Part shown: positions 50,629 to 58,049 of the stretch, one piece after another
Position numbering within the stretch: the first letter of the stretch is position 1
How the letters are laid out: each line of letters opens with the position of its first letter
Assembly (NCBI RefSeq): GCF_051660745.1
Contig: NZ_JBOFQF010000028.1
Coordinates: 372,001-436,000, forward strand
Reading direction: 5' to 3'
Source: Segniliparus sp051660745
Lineage (GTDB): Bacteria > Actinomycetota > Actinomycetes > Mycobacteriales > Mycobacteriaceae
Length of the DNA: 64,000 nucleotides
Program-made: the position numbers and the translations under genes
Notes under the pieces: generated by a model
Databases searched by the model: none
Told to the model about the DNA's origin: nothing
What the model saw: only the letters and a program-made list of their open reading frames with translations

Positions 50629-50961
50629 ATGACGACGTTCATGGCGATCACCGCGCTCGTCCTCTTGGGGTTGTTGCTTTGGCGGCGGTTCGGGGGGAAG
50701 GGGCAGCGCGCTCCCGGGGCCGAGGCCCAGCCCGCGCTGCTCACGCTGACCGGCGTGAGCCCGGTGTCCCGCCCGTCCGGGGACGCGGAGGCGTTCTGCG
50801 CGGTCAGCGGTATTTTGCGCGGTCCAGAGCTGCCGCCGACCGAGGTGTACCAACGTTGGGTGCTCGGGCCGGGGGCGGCCTGGCCGTCTGTGGGCCAGGA
50901 GATCGACGCGCTCTATCTGCCGGGCAAGGCCAGCACCCACTGGTGGGCCGTGGAGAGCTAG
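50629..50961 (+). CDS. hypothetical single-pass membrane protein
   Basis: 110 residues: one N-terminal membrane segment (MTTFMAITALVLLGLLLWRRFGG) and a soluble domain of about 85 residues (LLTLTGVSPVSRPSGDAEAFCAVSGILRGPELPPTEVYQRWVLGPGAAWPSVGQEIDALYLPGKASTHW). No family recognised; the soluble part looks like a small beta domain. Divergent from hisN with 25 bases between, convergent with the carbonic anhydrase gene. Confidence 0.65.
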   Translation: MTTFMAITALVLLGLLLWRRFGGKGQRAPGAEAQPALLTLTGVSPVSRPSGDAEAFCAVSGILRGPELPPTEVYQRWVLGPGAAWPSVGQEIDALYLPGKASTHWWAVES

Positions 50962-50971
50962 CTCCAGAGCG

Positions 50972-51469
50972 CTACGCGTCCTCGGAGACCTCGCGCAAGA
51001 GGCCCGAGGCGACGTCGAAGACGAAGCCGCGTAGCGACGTGGTCTTGGTGACGAACGGGCTGCGCCGCACGCGCCGCAGCGACTGGCGCACGTCCTCGTC
51101 GACATCGCCGAACGCCTCGGCGGACCACGCGGGCTTGATCCCGATCTCGTCTTGGACGTCCCGCTTGAACGCGTCGTCGGTGAACGTCAGCATCCCGCAA
51201 TCGGTGTGGTGCACGAGGACGATCTCGGTGGTGCCGAGGAGGCGCTGGCTGATCGCGAGCGAGCGGACGACGTCGTCGGTGACCACGCCGCCCGCGTTGC
51301 GGATCACATGCGACTCGCCCTCGCGCAGGCCGAGCGCCCGGTACACGTCCAGCCGCGCGTCCATGCACGCGACGACGGCGGTGCGCTTGCTCGGCGGCAG
51401 GGGGAGAGGGCCGGAGAATGCCGCAGCGTACGTCTCGTTGTTGCGCAGCAATTCGTCGGTGAAGGCCAT
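50972..51469 (-). CDS. canA: beta-class carbonic anhydrase
   Basis: Interconverts CO2 and bicarbonate. 165 residues. Zinc ligands Cys35 in CMDARLD, His88 and Cys91 in HHTDCGM, with the Asp37-Arg39 dyad. The sequence follows the short beta-CA type of Rv1284 (PSKRTAVVACMDARLDVYRALGLREGESHVIRNAGGVVTDDVVRSLAISQRLLG). The gene symbol is by resemblance. Confidence 0.92.
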   Translation of the reverse strand: MAFTDELLRNNETYAAAFSGPLPLPPSKRTAVVACMDARLDVYRALGLREGESHVIRNAGGVVTDDVVRSLAISQRLLGTTEIVLVHHTDCGMLTFTDDAFKRDVQDEIGIKPAWSAEAFGDVDEDVRQSLRRVRRSPFVTKTTSLRGFVFDVASGLLREVSEDA

Positions 51470-51589
51470 AGCCGCAGGCTACGCGCCGGGGGCTGTCCGC
51501 GCGGGCGCATAGCGGCTCGCGCATGGGAACGCCGAGGCCACACGCGGGAGGGACTTCGGCGCGTGTTGAGCGCGGTAAGCTTGCTCATC

Positions 51590-52708
51590 ATGCATCCTGA
51601 CGTAACAGCAGATCTGGCTGGGCTCGCGACGACGCTCTCCACCGTGGAGTCCGCGCTCGACCTCGACAAGCTCAAGGCGGAGATCGCCGACCTCGAAACC
51701 CAAGCGGCGGACCCCTCGCTCTGGGAGGACCAAGACCGGGGGCAAGAGGTCACCAGCGGGCTCGCCCGAAGGCAGGCGACGCTGCGCGCGGTCACCGCTC
51801 TGCGCTCCCGGCTCGACGACCTGCACGTGCTCTACGAGCTCGCCGAGGACGACAGCGGCGCGGAGGGGCAGGAGGCGCTCGCCGAGGCGGACGCGGAGCG
51901 CAAAGCCCTGCGCGGGGACATCGAGGCCCTCGAAGTCCGCACCCTGCTCAACGGCGAGTACGACGAACGCGAGGCCTTGGTCACCATCCGCTCCGGCGCG
52001 GGCGGGATCGACGCGGCCGACTGGGCGCAGATGCTCATGCGCATGTACATCCGCTGGGCGGAGCGCCACAAGCACTCGGTCGAGGTCTACGACATCTCCT
52101 ACGCCGAGGAGGCGGGCATCAAGAGCGCGACTTTCGCTGTGAAGAGCGCCTACGCCTACGGCACGCTCTCGGTCGAGCAGGGCACCCACCGCCTCGTGCG
52201 GATCAGCCCCTTCGACAACCAGGGCAGGCGGCAGACCTCCTTCGCCGATGTCGAGGTGCTGCCGGTGGTCGGCACCACCGACCACATCGAGATCCCGGAG
52301 TCCGAGATCCGCGTGGACGTCTACCGCTCGTCCGGCCCCGGCGGGCAGTCCGTGAACACCACGGACTCCGCGGTGCGGCTGACCCACCTGCCCACTGGCG
52401 TCGTCGTCACCTGCCAGAACGAGAAGTCGCAGCTGCAGAACAAGCTCTCCGCGATGCGGGTCCTGCAGGCCAAACTCCTCGAACGCCGCCGCCAGGAGGA
52501 GCAGGAGCAGCTCAACGCGCTCAAAGGCGACGGCGGCAGCTCGTGGGGCACCCAGATGCGCTCCTACGTGCTCGCCCCGTACCAGATGGTGAAGGACCTG
52601 CGCACCGAGTACGAGGTCGGCAATCCGACCACGGTGCTGGACGGCGACATCGACGGCTTCCTCGAATCGGGTATCCGCTGGCGGCGGGCCGGGGCTTCGG
52701 CCTCGTAA
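51590..52708 (+). CDS. prfB: peptide chain release factor 2
   Basis: Terminates translation at UGA and UAA. 372 residues in one uninterrupted frame, so the programmed +1 frameshift found in many bacteria is absent, as in most actinobacteria. GGQ loop in SSGPGGQSVNTTDSAVRLTHLPTGVVV, domain 1 helical hairpin at the N-terminus. SPF-type recognition motif is in RISPFDNQ. ATG 51590. First gene of prfB-ftsE-ftsX-unknown-smpB. Confidence 0.96.
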   Translation: MHPDVTADLAGLATTLSTVESALDLDKLKAEIADLETQAADPSLWEDQDRGQEVTSGLARRQATLRAVTALRSRLDDLHVLYELAEDDSGAEGQEALAEADAERKALRGDIEALEVRTLLNGEYDEREALVTIRSGAGGIDAADWAQMLMRMYIRWAERHKHSVEVYDISYAEEAGIKSATFAVKSAYAYGTLSVEQGTHRLVRISPFDNQGRRQTSFADVEVLPVVGTTDHIEIPESEIRVDVYRSSGPGGQSVNTTDSAVRLTHLPTGVVVTCQNEKSQLQNKLSAMRVLQAKLLERRRQEEQEQLNALKGDGGSSWGTQMRSYVLAPYQMVKDLRTEYEVGNPTTVLDGDIDGFLESGIRWRRAGASAS

Positions 52709-52767
52709 CGGCCCCAGCCGCCGCGTTTGGCGGGATTCGCCAGGACTTACGGTTACACTTGCACCCT

Positions 52768-53460
52768 GTGATCAGTCTGAAGAACGTCTCGAAGACGTAC
52801 CCGAAGTCCACTCGGGAAGCGTTGTCCAAGGTGAACATCGAGGTCGACGAAGGCGAGTTCGTGTTCCTGATCGGCCCGTCCGGCTCGGGGAAGTCCACGC
52901 TCCTGCGCATGCTGATCCACGAGGACATCCCAGACTCCGGCGACATCCACCTCGCGCAGTTCCACGTGAACAAGCTGCCGTCGCGGCGCGTGCCCCGGCT
53001 GCGCCAGACCGTCGGCTGCGTCTTCCAGGACTTCCGCCTCCTGCAGCAGAAGACCGTCGCGCAGAACGTCGCGTTCGCGCTGGAAGTGATCGGCAAGCCG
53101 CAGGCCATGATCGACAAGACCGTGCCGGAAGTGCTCGAGCTCGTCGGCCTCGCCAGCAAGGCCGACCGGCTGCCCCACGAGCTCTCCGGCGGGGAGCAGC
53201 AGCGGGTCGCGATCGCGCGCGCCTTCGCGAACAAGCCGCTCGTCCTGATCGCGGACGAGCCGACCGGCAACCTCGACCCGGAGACCTCCGGGGAGATCAT
53301 GAGCCTCCTGGAGCGCATCAACAGGCACGGCGGAACAACATTGCTCATGGCCACGCACGACCATCACATCGTCGACTCCATGCGCAAGCGGGTGATCGAG
53401 CTGTCGCTGGGGAAGATCCTGCGCGACGAGGCCAAGGGCGTCTACGGAGTCGGAAGGTAA
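52768..53460 (+). CDS. ftsE: cell division ATP-binding protein FtsE
   Basis: ABC ATPase that with FtsX controls septal peptidoglycan hydrolases. 230 residues. Walker A LIGPSGSGKSTLLRML, Q-loop VFQDFRLL, signature LSGGEQQRVAIARAF, Walker B VLIADEPTGNLDPET, switch His in MATHDHHIV. GTG 52768 follows TACACT by eight bases, so probably its own leaderless transcript. FtsX follows after nine bases. Confidence 0.97.
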   Translation: MISLKNVSKTYPKSTREALSKVNIEVDEGEFVFLIGPSGSGKSTLLRMLIHEDIPDSGDIHLAQFHVNKLPSRRVPRLRQTVGCVFQDFRLLQQKTVAQNVAFALEVIGKPQAMIDKTVPEVLELVGLASKADRLPHELSGGEQQRVAIARAFANKPLVLIADEPTGNLDPETSGEIMSLLERINRHGGTTLLMATHDHHIVDSMRKRVIELSLGKILRDEAKGVYGVGR

Positions 53461-53469
53461 TAAAAAAAT

Positions 53470-54396
53470 ATGCGTTTGAAGTTCCTCATTGGCGAGGTGC
53501 TCACCGGCTTCCGGAAAAACATCACGATCGCCATTGCGATGATCTTGACCTCGGCCATCGCCCTCACCATGCTCGGCACCGGCATCTTGGTGGTCAACCT
53601 CACCGACCGCAGCAAGCAGCAGTTCCTCTCGGAGCTGGAGATCCGGGTGAACCTCTCCAAGAGCTTCACCAACGCGGACCCCAAGTGCGAGCAGGCAGAC
53701 TGCAAGGCCCTTGAGGAGAAGATCAAGGGCACCCCCGGCGTCGCGTCGATCCGCTACCTCTCCCAGGACGAGGTCTACGACGACGCGATCCACCGTGTCT
53801 TCGCCGACCAGCCGGACCTGCAAGAGCTTGCCGCGCAGCACGGCAAGGAGGCCTTGCTCGCCTACTTCAAGGTGACCGCCAGCGACCAGAAGACGTTCGG
53901 CCAGCTCGTGGAGAAATTCCGCGACGACCCGGAGCTGAAGGGGAAGGTGCAGAACGTCGTCGACCAGCGCGAGCTGGTCAAGCGCGTGTTCCGCGTCTTC
54001 GACGGCGCGCGCGACGTGGCCTTCGCCATGGCGGTGATCACCGCTGTCATCGCGGTCTTCCTCATCGCGAACATGGTGCAGATCGCCGCGTTCACCCGGC
54101 GCAACGAGATCGCCATCATGCGGCTGGTCGGGGCGACCCGCTGGTACACGCAGCTGCCCTTCCTGGTCGAGGCCGTGATCGCCTCGCTCTTCGGCTCGAC
54201 CCTCGCGGTCGTCGGCCTCTTCGTCTCCCGCAAGGTCTTCTTCCAGAACTCGTTGCAGGACTTCCAGCTCGCAGGCCTCATCGCCCCGGTGACCACCGGC
54301 GACGTGTGGCAGCTGGCCCCGTTCATCACGCTCATCGGCGCGGTGCTCGCGGCTTCCACGGCGTATGTGACGCTGCGCTGGTACGTGCGGAGCTGA
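53470..54396 (+). CDS. ftsX: cell division protein FtsX
   Basis: Membrane partner of FtsE, 308 residues: cytoplasmic N-terminus (MRLKFLIGEVLTGFRKN), first membrane segment, an extracellular domain of about 110 residues with a Cys pair (ADPKCEQADCKALEEKIKGTPGVASIRYLSQDEVYDD), then three membrane segments with TRRNEIAIMRLVGATRWYTQLPFLVEAVIASLFGS, the FtsX-type permease core. The AT-rich gap before the start (AATAAAAAAAT) lacks a clear ribosome site. Confidence 0.95.
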   Translation: MRLKFLIGEVLTGFRKNITIAIAMILTSAIALTMLGTGILVVNLTDRSKQQFLSELEIRVNLSKSFTNADPKCEQADCKALEEKIKGTPGVASIRYLSQDEVYDDAIHRVFADQPDLQELAAQHGKEALLAYFKVTASDQKTFGQLVEKFRDDPELKGKVQNVVDQRELVKRVFRVFDGARDVAFAMAVITAVIAVFLIANMVQIAAFTRRNEIAIMRLVGATRWYTQLPFLVEAVIASLFGSTLAVVGLFVSRKVFFQNSLQDFQLAGLIAPVTTGDVWQLAPFITLIGAVLAASTAYVTLRWYVRS

Positions 54397-54401
54397 GCCC
54401 A

Positions 54402-55226
54402 GTGCCAGCGCCGGACACAGGAGGGGAGCACGACGTCCGAGGGCGGACCCTCCTGGCGCTGGACGGCTTGGCTGCGGTGCTGCGGCTCCACCAAGCGATG
54501 TGGGAGCCGGGCGCCGAGCACCCCTCTGTGCTCAACGAGCCGATCCGCAGCGTGGTGGGGCAGACCTGGAAGGACGGGCTCACCCCCGAGCTCGACGAGC
54601 AGCTCACCCGCGCGCACGAGTACCCGCAGGCCGCGCTGCGCGAGCTCATGTGCCTCGTGGACTGGCTGCTCGGCGCGTGCGAGTCCGCGACCGACGCGGT
54701 GCGCTGGGGCGGCGACGAGGAGGAGATCGGCGCAATGCTGCGCCGTTCGCTCGGCGACGGGGACAAAGCCGCCGCCGCGGCCATCGCCCGCCGCAGGCAA
54801 CGCGTCCTCGTCGCGACCCAAGCCGTGCGCAGCAAGCTCGGCACGCTCGGCCCCGACGTGTCGGACGAGTCCGAGGAGGCCGCCGAGCTGTCCGAGGCCG
54901 ATGTCGAGATGTGCCATTTCGTCGCGGGCGCCTGGTCGAAGATCGTCGTCGCGGGCGACGCGTACCTGCAATTGCACGGGGCGCTCGACGCCGCGGTTCG
55001 CGACGCCCGGGCCGGGGTCTGGCCCGCGCGCGAGATCGCGCCGAGCCTGGAGCGCCTGCGCGACATGATCACCGGCCGGATCAAAGTCGTCTTGGAGGAG
55101 TGCCGCTTCAACGCCCGCGTGCTGCGCGGCATGGGCGACCCCGAGGGGTCCGCAGAGGAGCGCCAGCGGAGCTACCAGGACCTTTGGGACCGCAACAAGA
55201 ATCGCAAGGACTACGTCCTCATTTAA
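54402..55226 (+). CDS. hypothetical helical protein between ftsX and smpB
   Basis: 274 residues from GTG 54402, five bases after ftsX. Almost entirely helical and soluble: LLALDGLAAVLRLHQAMWEPGAEHPSVLNEPIRSVVGQTWKDGLTPELDEQL, then EYPQAALRELMCLVDWLLGACES and a C-terminal charged end (RQRSYQDLWDRNKNRKDYVLI). No family recognised. Position suggests a division- or tmRNA-related accessory but nothing in the sequence confirms this. Confidence 0.7.
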   Translation: MPAPDTGGEHDVRGRTLLALDGLAAVLRLHQAMWEPGAEHPSVLNEPIRSVVGQTWKDGLTPELDEQLTRAHEYPQAALRELMCLVDWLLGACESATDAVRWGGDEEEIGAMLRRSLGDGDKAAAAAIARRRQRVLVATQAVRSKLGTLGPDVSDESEEAAELSEADVEMCHFVAGAWSKIVVAGDAYLQLHGALDAAVRDARAGVWPAREIAPSLERLRDMITGRIKVVLEECRFNARVLRGMGDPEGSAEERQRSYQDLWDRNKNRKDYVLI

Positions 55227-55259
55227 AGCATTTGCGCTGGCTGGTAACCTCTTCCCACT

Positions 55260-55748
55260 ATGAAAAGCGTGAAGAAGAACGACCCGAACGAGGCGTTGAT
55301 CGCGCGCAACCGCAAAGCCAGGCACGACTATTCGATCCTGGACGTGTACGAGGCCGGGGTGGTGCTGCAGGGCACGGAGGTCAAGAGCCTGCGCGAGGGA
55401 CACGCCAACCTGGTCGACGCCTACGCCACCGTGGACGGCGACGAAGTGTGGTTGCGCGGGGTCCACATCCCCGAGTACCGCAACGGCAGCTGGACGAACC
55501 ACACCCCGACCAGGACACGCAAACTGCTGCTGCACCGGCGCGAGATCGAAGACCTCGTGGGGAAGACCAGGGAGGGGAACACCACCCTGGTGCCGCTGTC
55601 GATGTATTTCAAAGGCGGCAGGGTGAAAGTCGAGATCGCCCTCGCCCGAGGCAAGCAGCTCCACGACAAACGCCAAGACCTCGCCAAACGGGACGCGGAC
55701 CGCGAAGTCGTCCGGGCGATGGGGAGAGCCCGAAAAGGAATGTCCTGA
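55260..55748 (+). CDS. smpB: SsrA-binding protein
   Basis: tmRNA-binding protein for ribosome rescue, 162 residues. ARNRKARHDYSILDVYEAGVVLQGTEVKSLREGHANLVDAYA, NHTPTRTRKLLLHRREI and the basic C-terminal tail KRQDLAKRDADREVVRAMGRARKGMS. ATG 55260 follows TAACCT by nine bases. The tail-coding sequence is duplicated 740 bases downstream, just before ssrA. Confidence 0.97.
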   Translation: MKSVKKNDPNEALIARNRKARHDYSILDVYEAGVVLQGTEVKSLREGHANLVDAYATVDGDEVWLRGVHIPEYRNGSWTNHTPTRTRKLLLHRREIEDLVGKTREGNTTLVPLSMYFKGGRVKVEIALARGKQLHDKRQDLAKRDADREVVRAMGRARKGMS

Positions 55749-55800
55749 CCCGCCGCCTGCGTAGGCAATTGACCACTGTGGAAGCGGCGTTGTAAAAAAC
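55679..55800 (+). repeat. duplication copy A: smpB 3' end fused to an internal tmRNA fragment
   Basis: 55679-55757 is nearly identical to 56419-56498 (a few substitutions and one extra A), and 55763-55800 matches tmRNA nucleotides 54-91 (56599-56636) at about 33 of 38 positions. The ssrA promoter and 5' part present in copy B are missing here. Confidence 0.85.
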
Positions 55801-55803
55801 CGT

Positions 55804-56295
55804 ATGTCCCTTCGCATCAACCCTGCAGACTTCTCCGACCCCTTGCTGCGGGCGTTCCTCCAAGCCCATGTAGACGACCTCGCGCCGACCGCTCCGGCTG
55901 AGAGCCGCCATGCCCTCGACCTGGCCGGTCTGCGCGCCCCGGGGGTGCGGCTGTGGACCGCCCACGACCGGGACGATCTGGCAGGGACCGTCGCCCTCGC
56001 CCCCGTGGCAGACGGGCACGAGGAGGTCAAAAGCATGAGAACCGCTCCGGAGCGCAGAGGGCGAGGGGTCGCGGCGGCGCTACTCCAACACGCTCTCGCG
56101 GACGCGAGAGCGCGCGGCATATCGCGAGTGTCCCTGGAGACGGGAAGCATGGAGTTCTTTGCTCCAGCCAGAAGCTTCTACCGCAAACACGGTTTCCACG
56201 ACTGCGAGCCGTTCGGGCCGTACAAGCCAGACCCCAACAGCGCCTTCATGACCCTCTCGCTCGAAGGCCCCAGCCCCGTCGGTTCGAACGCGTAG
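55804..56295 (+). CDS. GNAT-family N-acetyltransferase
   Basis: 163 residues. The acetyl-CoA loop is RTAPERRGRGVAAALLQHALADARARG, followed by SRVSLETGSMEFFAPARSFYRKHGFHDCEPFGPY, which resembles the small YsnE/RimI-like acetyltransferases. Substrate unknown. ATG 55804 lies just beyond the tmRNA fragment of copy A (TTGTAAAAAACCGT), so the gene is bracketed by the two copies of the smpB/ssrA junction and was probably inserted between smpB and ssrA. Confidence 0.85.
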   Translation: MSLRINPADFSDPLLRAFLQAHVDDLAPTAPAESRHALDLAGLRAPGVRLWTAHDRDDLAGTVALAPVADGHEEVKSMRTAPERRGRGVAAALLQHALADARARGISRVSLETGSMEFFAPARSFYRKHGFHDCEPFGPYKPDPNSAFMTLSLEGPSPVGSNA

Positions 56296-56418
56296 GCCGC
56301 ACTCAGGCCAGCCGCTCCGCCAGATGCGCGCGGCTGTGCAGGCTTCAGGGAGGCTTGGGCCGTTGGCTCCGCCGCAGACGGTCCATGCGCCGTCGGGGAA
56401 TGGGGTTTGGCCCCTCGG

Positions 56419-56498
56419 CCTCGCCAAAACGGGACGCGGACCGCGAAGTCGTCCGGGCGACGGGGAGAGCCCGAAAAGGGATGTCCTGACCCGCTGCC
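56419..56498 (+). repeat. duplication copy B: smpB 3'-end remnant before ssrA
   Basis: Still encodes KRDADREVVRATGRARKGMS and a stop in one frame, though without a start. Differs from the smpB 3' end by one inserted A and a few substitutions. It directly precedes the ssrA promoter, as the real smpB end would have done originally. Confidence 0.85.
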
Positions 56499-56503
56499 GG
56501 TGA

Positions 56504-56509
56504 TATACT
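56504..56509 (+). promoter_or_regulatory. ssrA promoter -10
   Basis: TATACT, 36 bases upstream of the mature tmRNA 5' end; a weak -35 (CTGACC) lies around 56487-56492, inside the smpB remnant. Confidence 0.5.
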
Positions 56510-56545
56510 GGTCGTGTCAGCCGTTCTCCACGGCTGGCGACGTTA

Positions 56546-56914
56546 GGGGCTGACAGGTTTCGACTTCGAACGTCGATGAAGGAGAAGCGTGCCGGTGCAG
56601 GCAATTGACCACCGTATAAGCGTCGTTGTAAAAAATATAAGCGCCGACTCTACTCAGCGCGACTACGCCCTCGCTGCCTAAGCGATAGCGTGTCTGTCAG
56701 CCCGGGAACGCCCTCGGCCCGGTTCCTGGCATCAGCAAGAGGGATCCAACCGCTAGCCCGGTCACGGGGTTGGCGGTGACATCAAACAGTGACTGGGACC
56801 GTCTTCCTAGCTCGTCCGTGTGACTAGGAGGCCCGAGCAAGGACACAGCGGACTGCGCACGGAGAAGGCCTTTTGAAGCGACGAAGGACCCGAGTTCGAT
56901 TCTCGGCAGCTCCA
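56546..56914 (+). ncRNA. ssrA: transfer-messenger RNA (tmRNA)
   Basis: 5' end GGGGCTGACAGGTTTCGAC and 3' end GTTCGATTCTCGGCAGCTCCA pair as the acceptor stem (GGGGCTG with CAGCTCC), with the T-arm in between. The tag reading frame 56643-56681 encodes ADSTQRDYALAA and stop, one residue different from the ADSHQRDYALAA of mycobacteria. CCA is not fully encoded (ACTC follows). About 369 nt. It is a one-piece tmRNA; the 3' end is immediately followed by the DDE transposase-like gene on the opposite strand, so it is an integration site. Confidence 0.95.
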
Positions 56915-58049
56915 CTCGGGGGCAGTACCACATCCCTTCGACCATGATCGCTCCCGCATACCCGGCCTGGATGCCGAGTTCGTTGCGTTTGTAGTCGCCG
57001 ACGAGTTTGTAGCCAAGGGCTTTGAGGGGGCCTTGGAGCTTCTCGATCTTGGCGCTCGGCAGATAAGCTCGGTCGCCGACGAAATAGTTGATCGGCAGGC
57101 CCCGGTCCACGATCTCGCCGACGCAGGTCATCGCGTTCTCAGCGACACGGCCAGAGGGTTTCTCAAGGCTCATGGAGAGCACGAGCTTGGGGAACTCGCC
57201 GGTGGTGTCGGGATCGTCGGCCATGACTGCGATGGTCGCCTCATACGCCCAGCAGAATTCGCCGTGCTTGCGTTTGAAGCGTTTGTCGTCCTTGTGGTCT
57301 TCGGCGCTGCGCACGTGCCATCCCGCATCGAACTCGGGACTCAACATGGCATTGGGATTGCGTTCTGCGAGGCGAGGAGATCCCGCGCTACCCCAGACAG
57401 GCATCGCGGTGCCGTCGACGCAGATGGTTCCCTTCCATCGGGAACGTGTTGTGGGGTCGAGGATGCTGTAGGTCATGTGGAGGATCTGGTTGGCGACCCA
57501 GCTGGCACGGCGCTGCTTCGTGGCGAGCCGGTCGGCGATCTCCGCGCGTCGTCGGCGGATCTCTTGCACCCGCGAAAAGGTGAGCCGTTTGCCCGAGTTG
57601 AACGGGGCGGAGTCGATCACTTTCAGCAAGCGTCCCATCGCTCGGCGCAGGTTCGTGTAGACGTTGCTGTAGTTCGCGTCTGCGGGATTCGGCGGCAGGG
57701 CGAGGATCTCACGGCTTTTCGGGTTCAAGCGCTCGTGCGCGGTGGCCGCGAGCTCTTTGATCAGCAGTGGCTCGTCTGTGATGGCATGGAGCATGAGCAG
57801 TATGAGGACGTGCCGGTCGTTGAATATCGCAGGGCGTCCGCCGCGAGTCCCGTGACCGGGGTCATCCTCATGTCGCCACGCATTGAGCTGCTCCGGAATA
57901 CCCGACTCATCGGCCAGCTCGGCCGCGAGCCGCACCGTGTCCGTGCTGTGATTGCCCTTGAACGATCCCGCATTCTTGCCGGATCTCGCTGGGAACAGGG
58001 CGGCGCAGCGGCGTTCGAGCTCCTCGTCCTCAGCGGTCGCGTCGGACAT
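56697..58049 (-). CDS. DDE transposase-like protein, C-terminus replaced by ssrA antisense
   Basis: Starts ATG 58049 (MSDATAEDEELERRCAALFP). The recognisable part ends near codon 376 (MVEGMWYCP); the last 75 codons read antisense through the 3' half of ssrA and are not real family sequence. Candidate catalytic residues: Asp about 212 in CVDGTAMPVW, Asp about 326 in YFVGDRAYLPS, and a Glu about 370 in IMVEGMW. The N-terminal half has FNDRHVLILLMLHAITDEPLLIKELAATAHERL. Its start overlaps the upstream recombinase-like gene by 20 bases, so both are one operon. Family resemblance to actinobacterial transposase-like proteins paired with an integrase-like protein is from memory. Confidence 0.65.
   Translation of the reverse strand: MSDATAEDEELERRCAALFPARSGKNAGSFKGNHSTDTVRLAAELADESGIPEQLNAWRHEDDPGHGTRGGRPAIFNDRHVLILLMLHAITDEPLLIKELAATAHERLNPKSREILALPPNPADANYSNVYTNLRRAMGRLLKVIDSAPFNSGKRLTFSRVQEIRRRRAEIADRLATKQRRASWVANQILHMTYSILDPTTRSRWKGTICVDGTAMPVWGSAGSPRLAERNPNAMLSPEFDAGWHVRSAEDHKDDKRFKRKHGEFCWAYEATIAVMADDPDTTGEFPKLVLSMSLEKPSGRVAENAMTCVGEIVDRGLPINYFVGDRAYLPSAKIEKLQGPLKALGYKLVGDYKRNELGIQAGYAGAIMVEGMWYCPRVELPRIELGSFVASKGLLRAQSAVSLLGPPSHTDELGRRSQSLFDVTANPVTGLAVGSLLLMPGTGPRAFPG

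Noticed and set aside
51590..51680. Programmed frameshift in prfB
   Set aside because: The frame is continuous from ATG 51590 with no early UGA and no slippery Shine-Dalgarno site, so no frameshift is needed.
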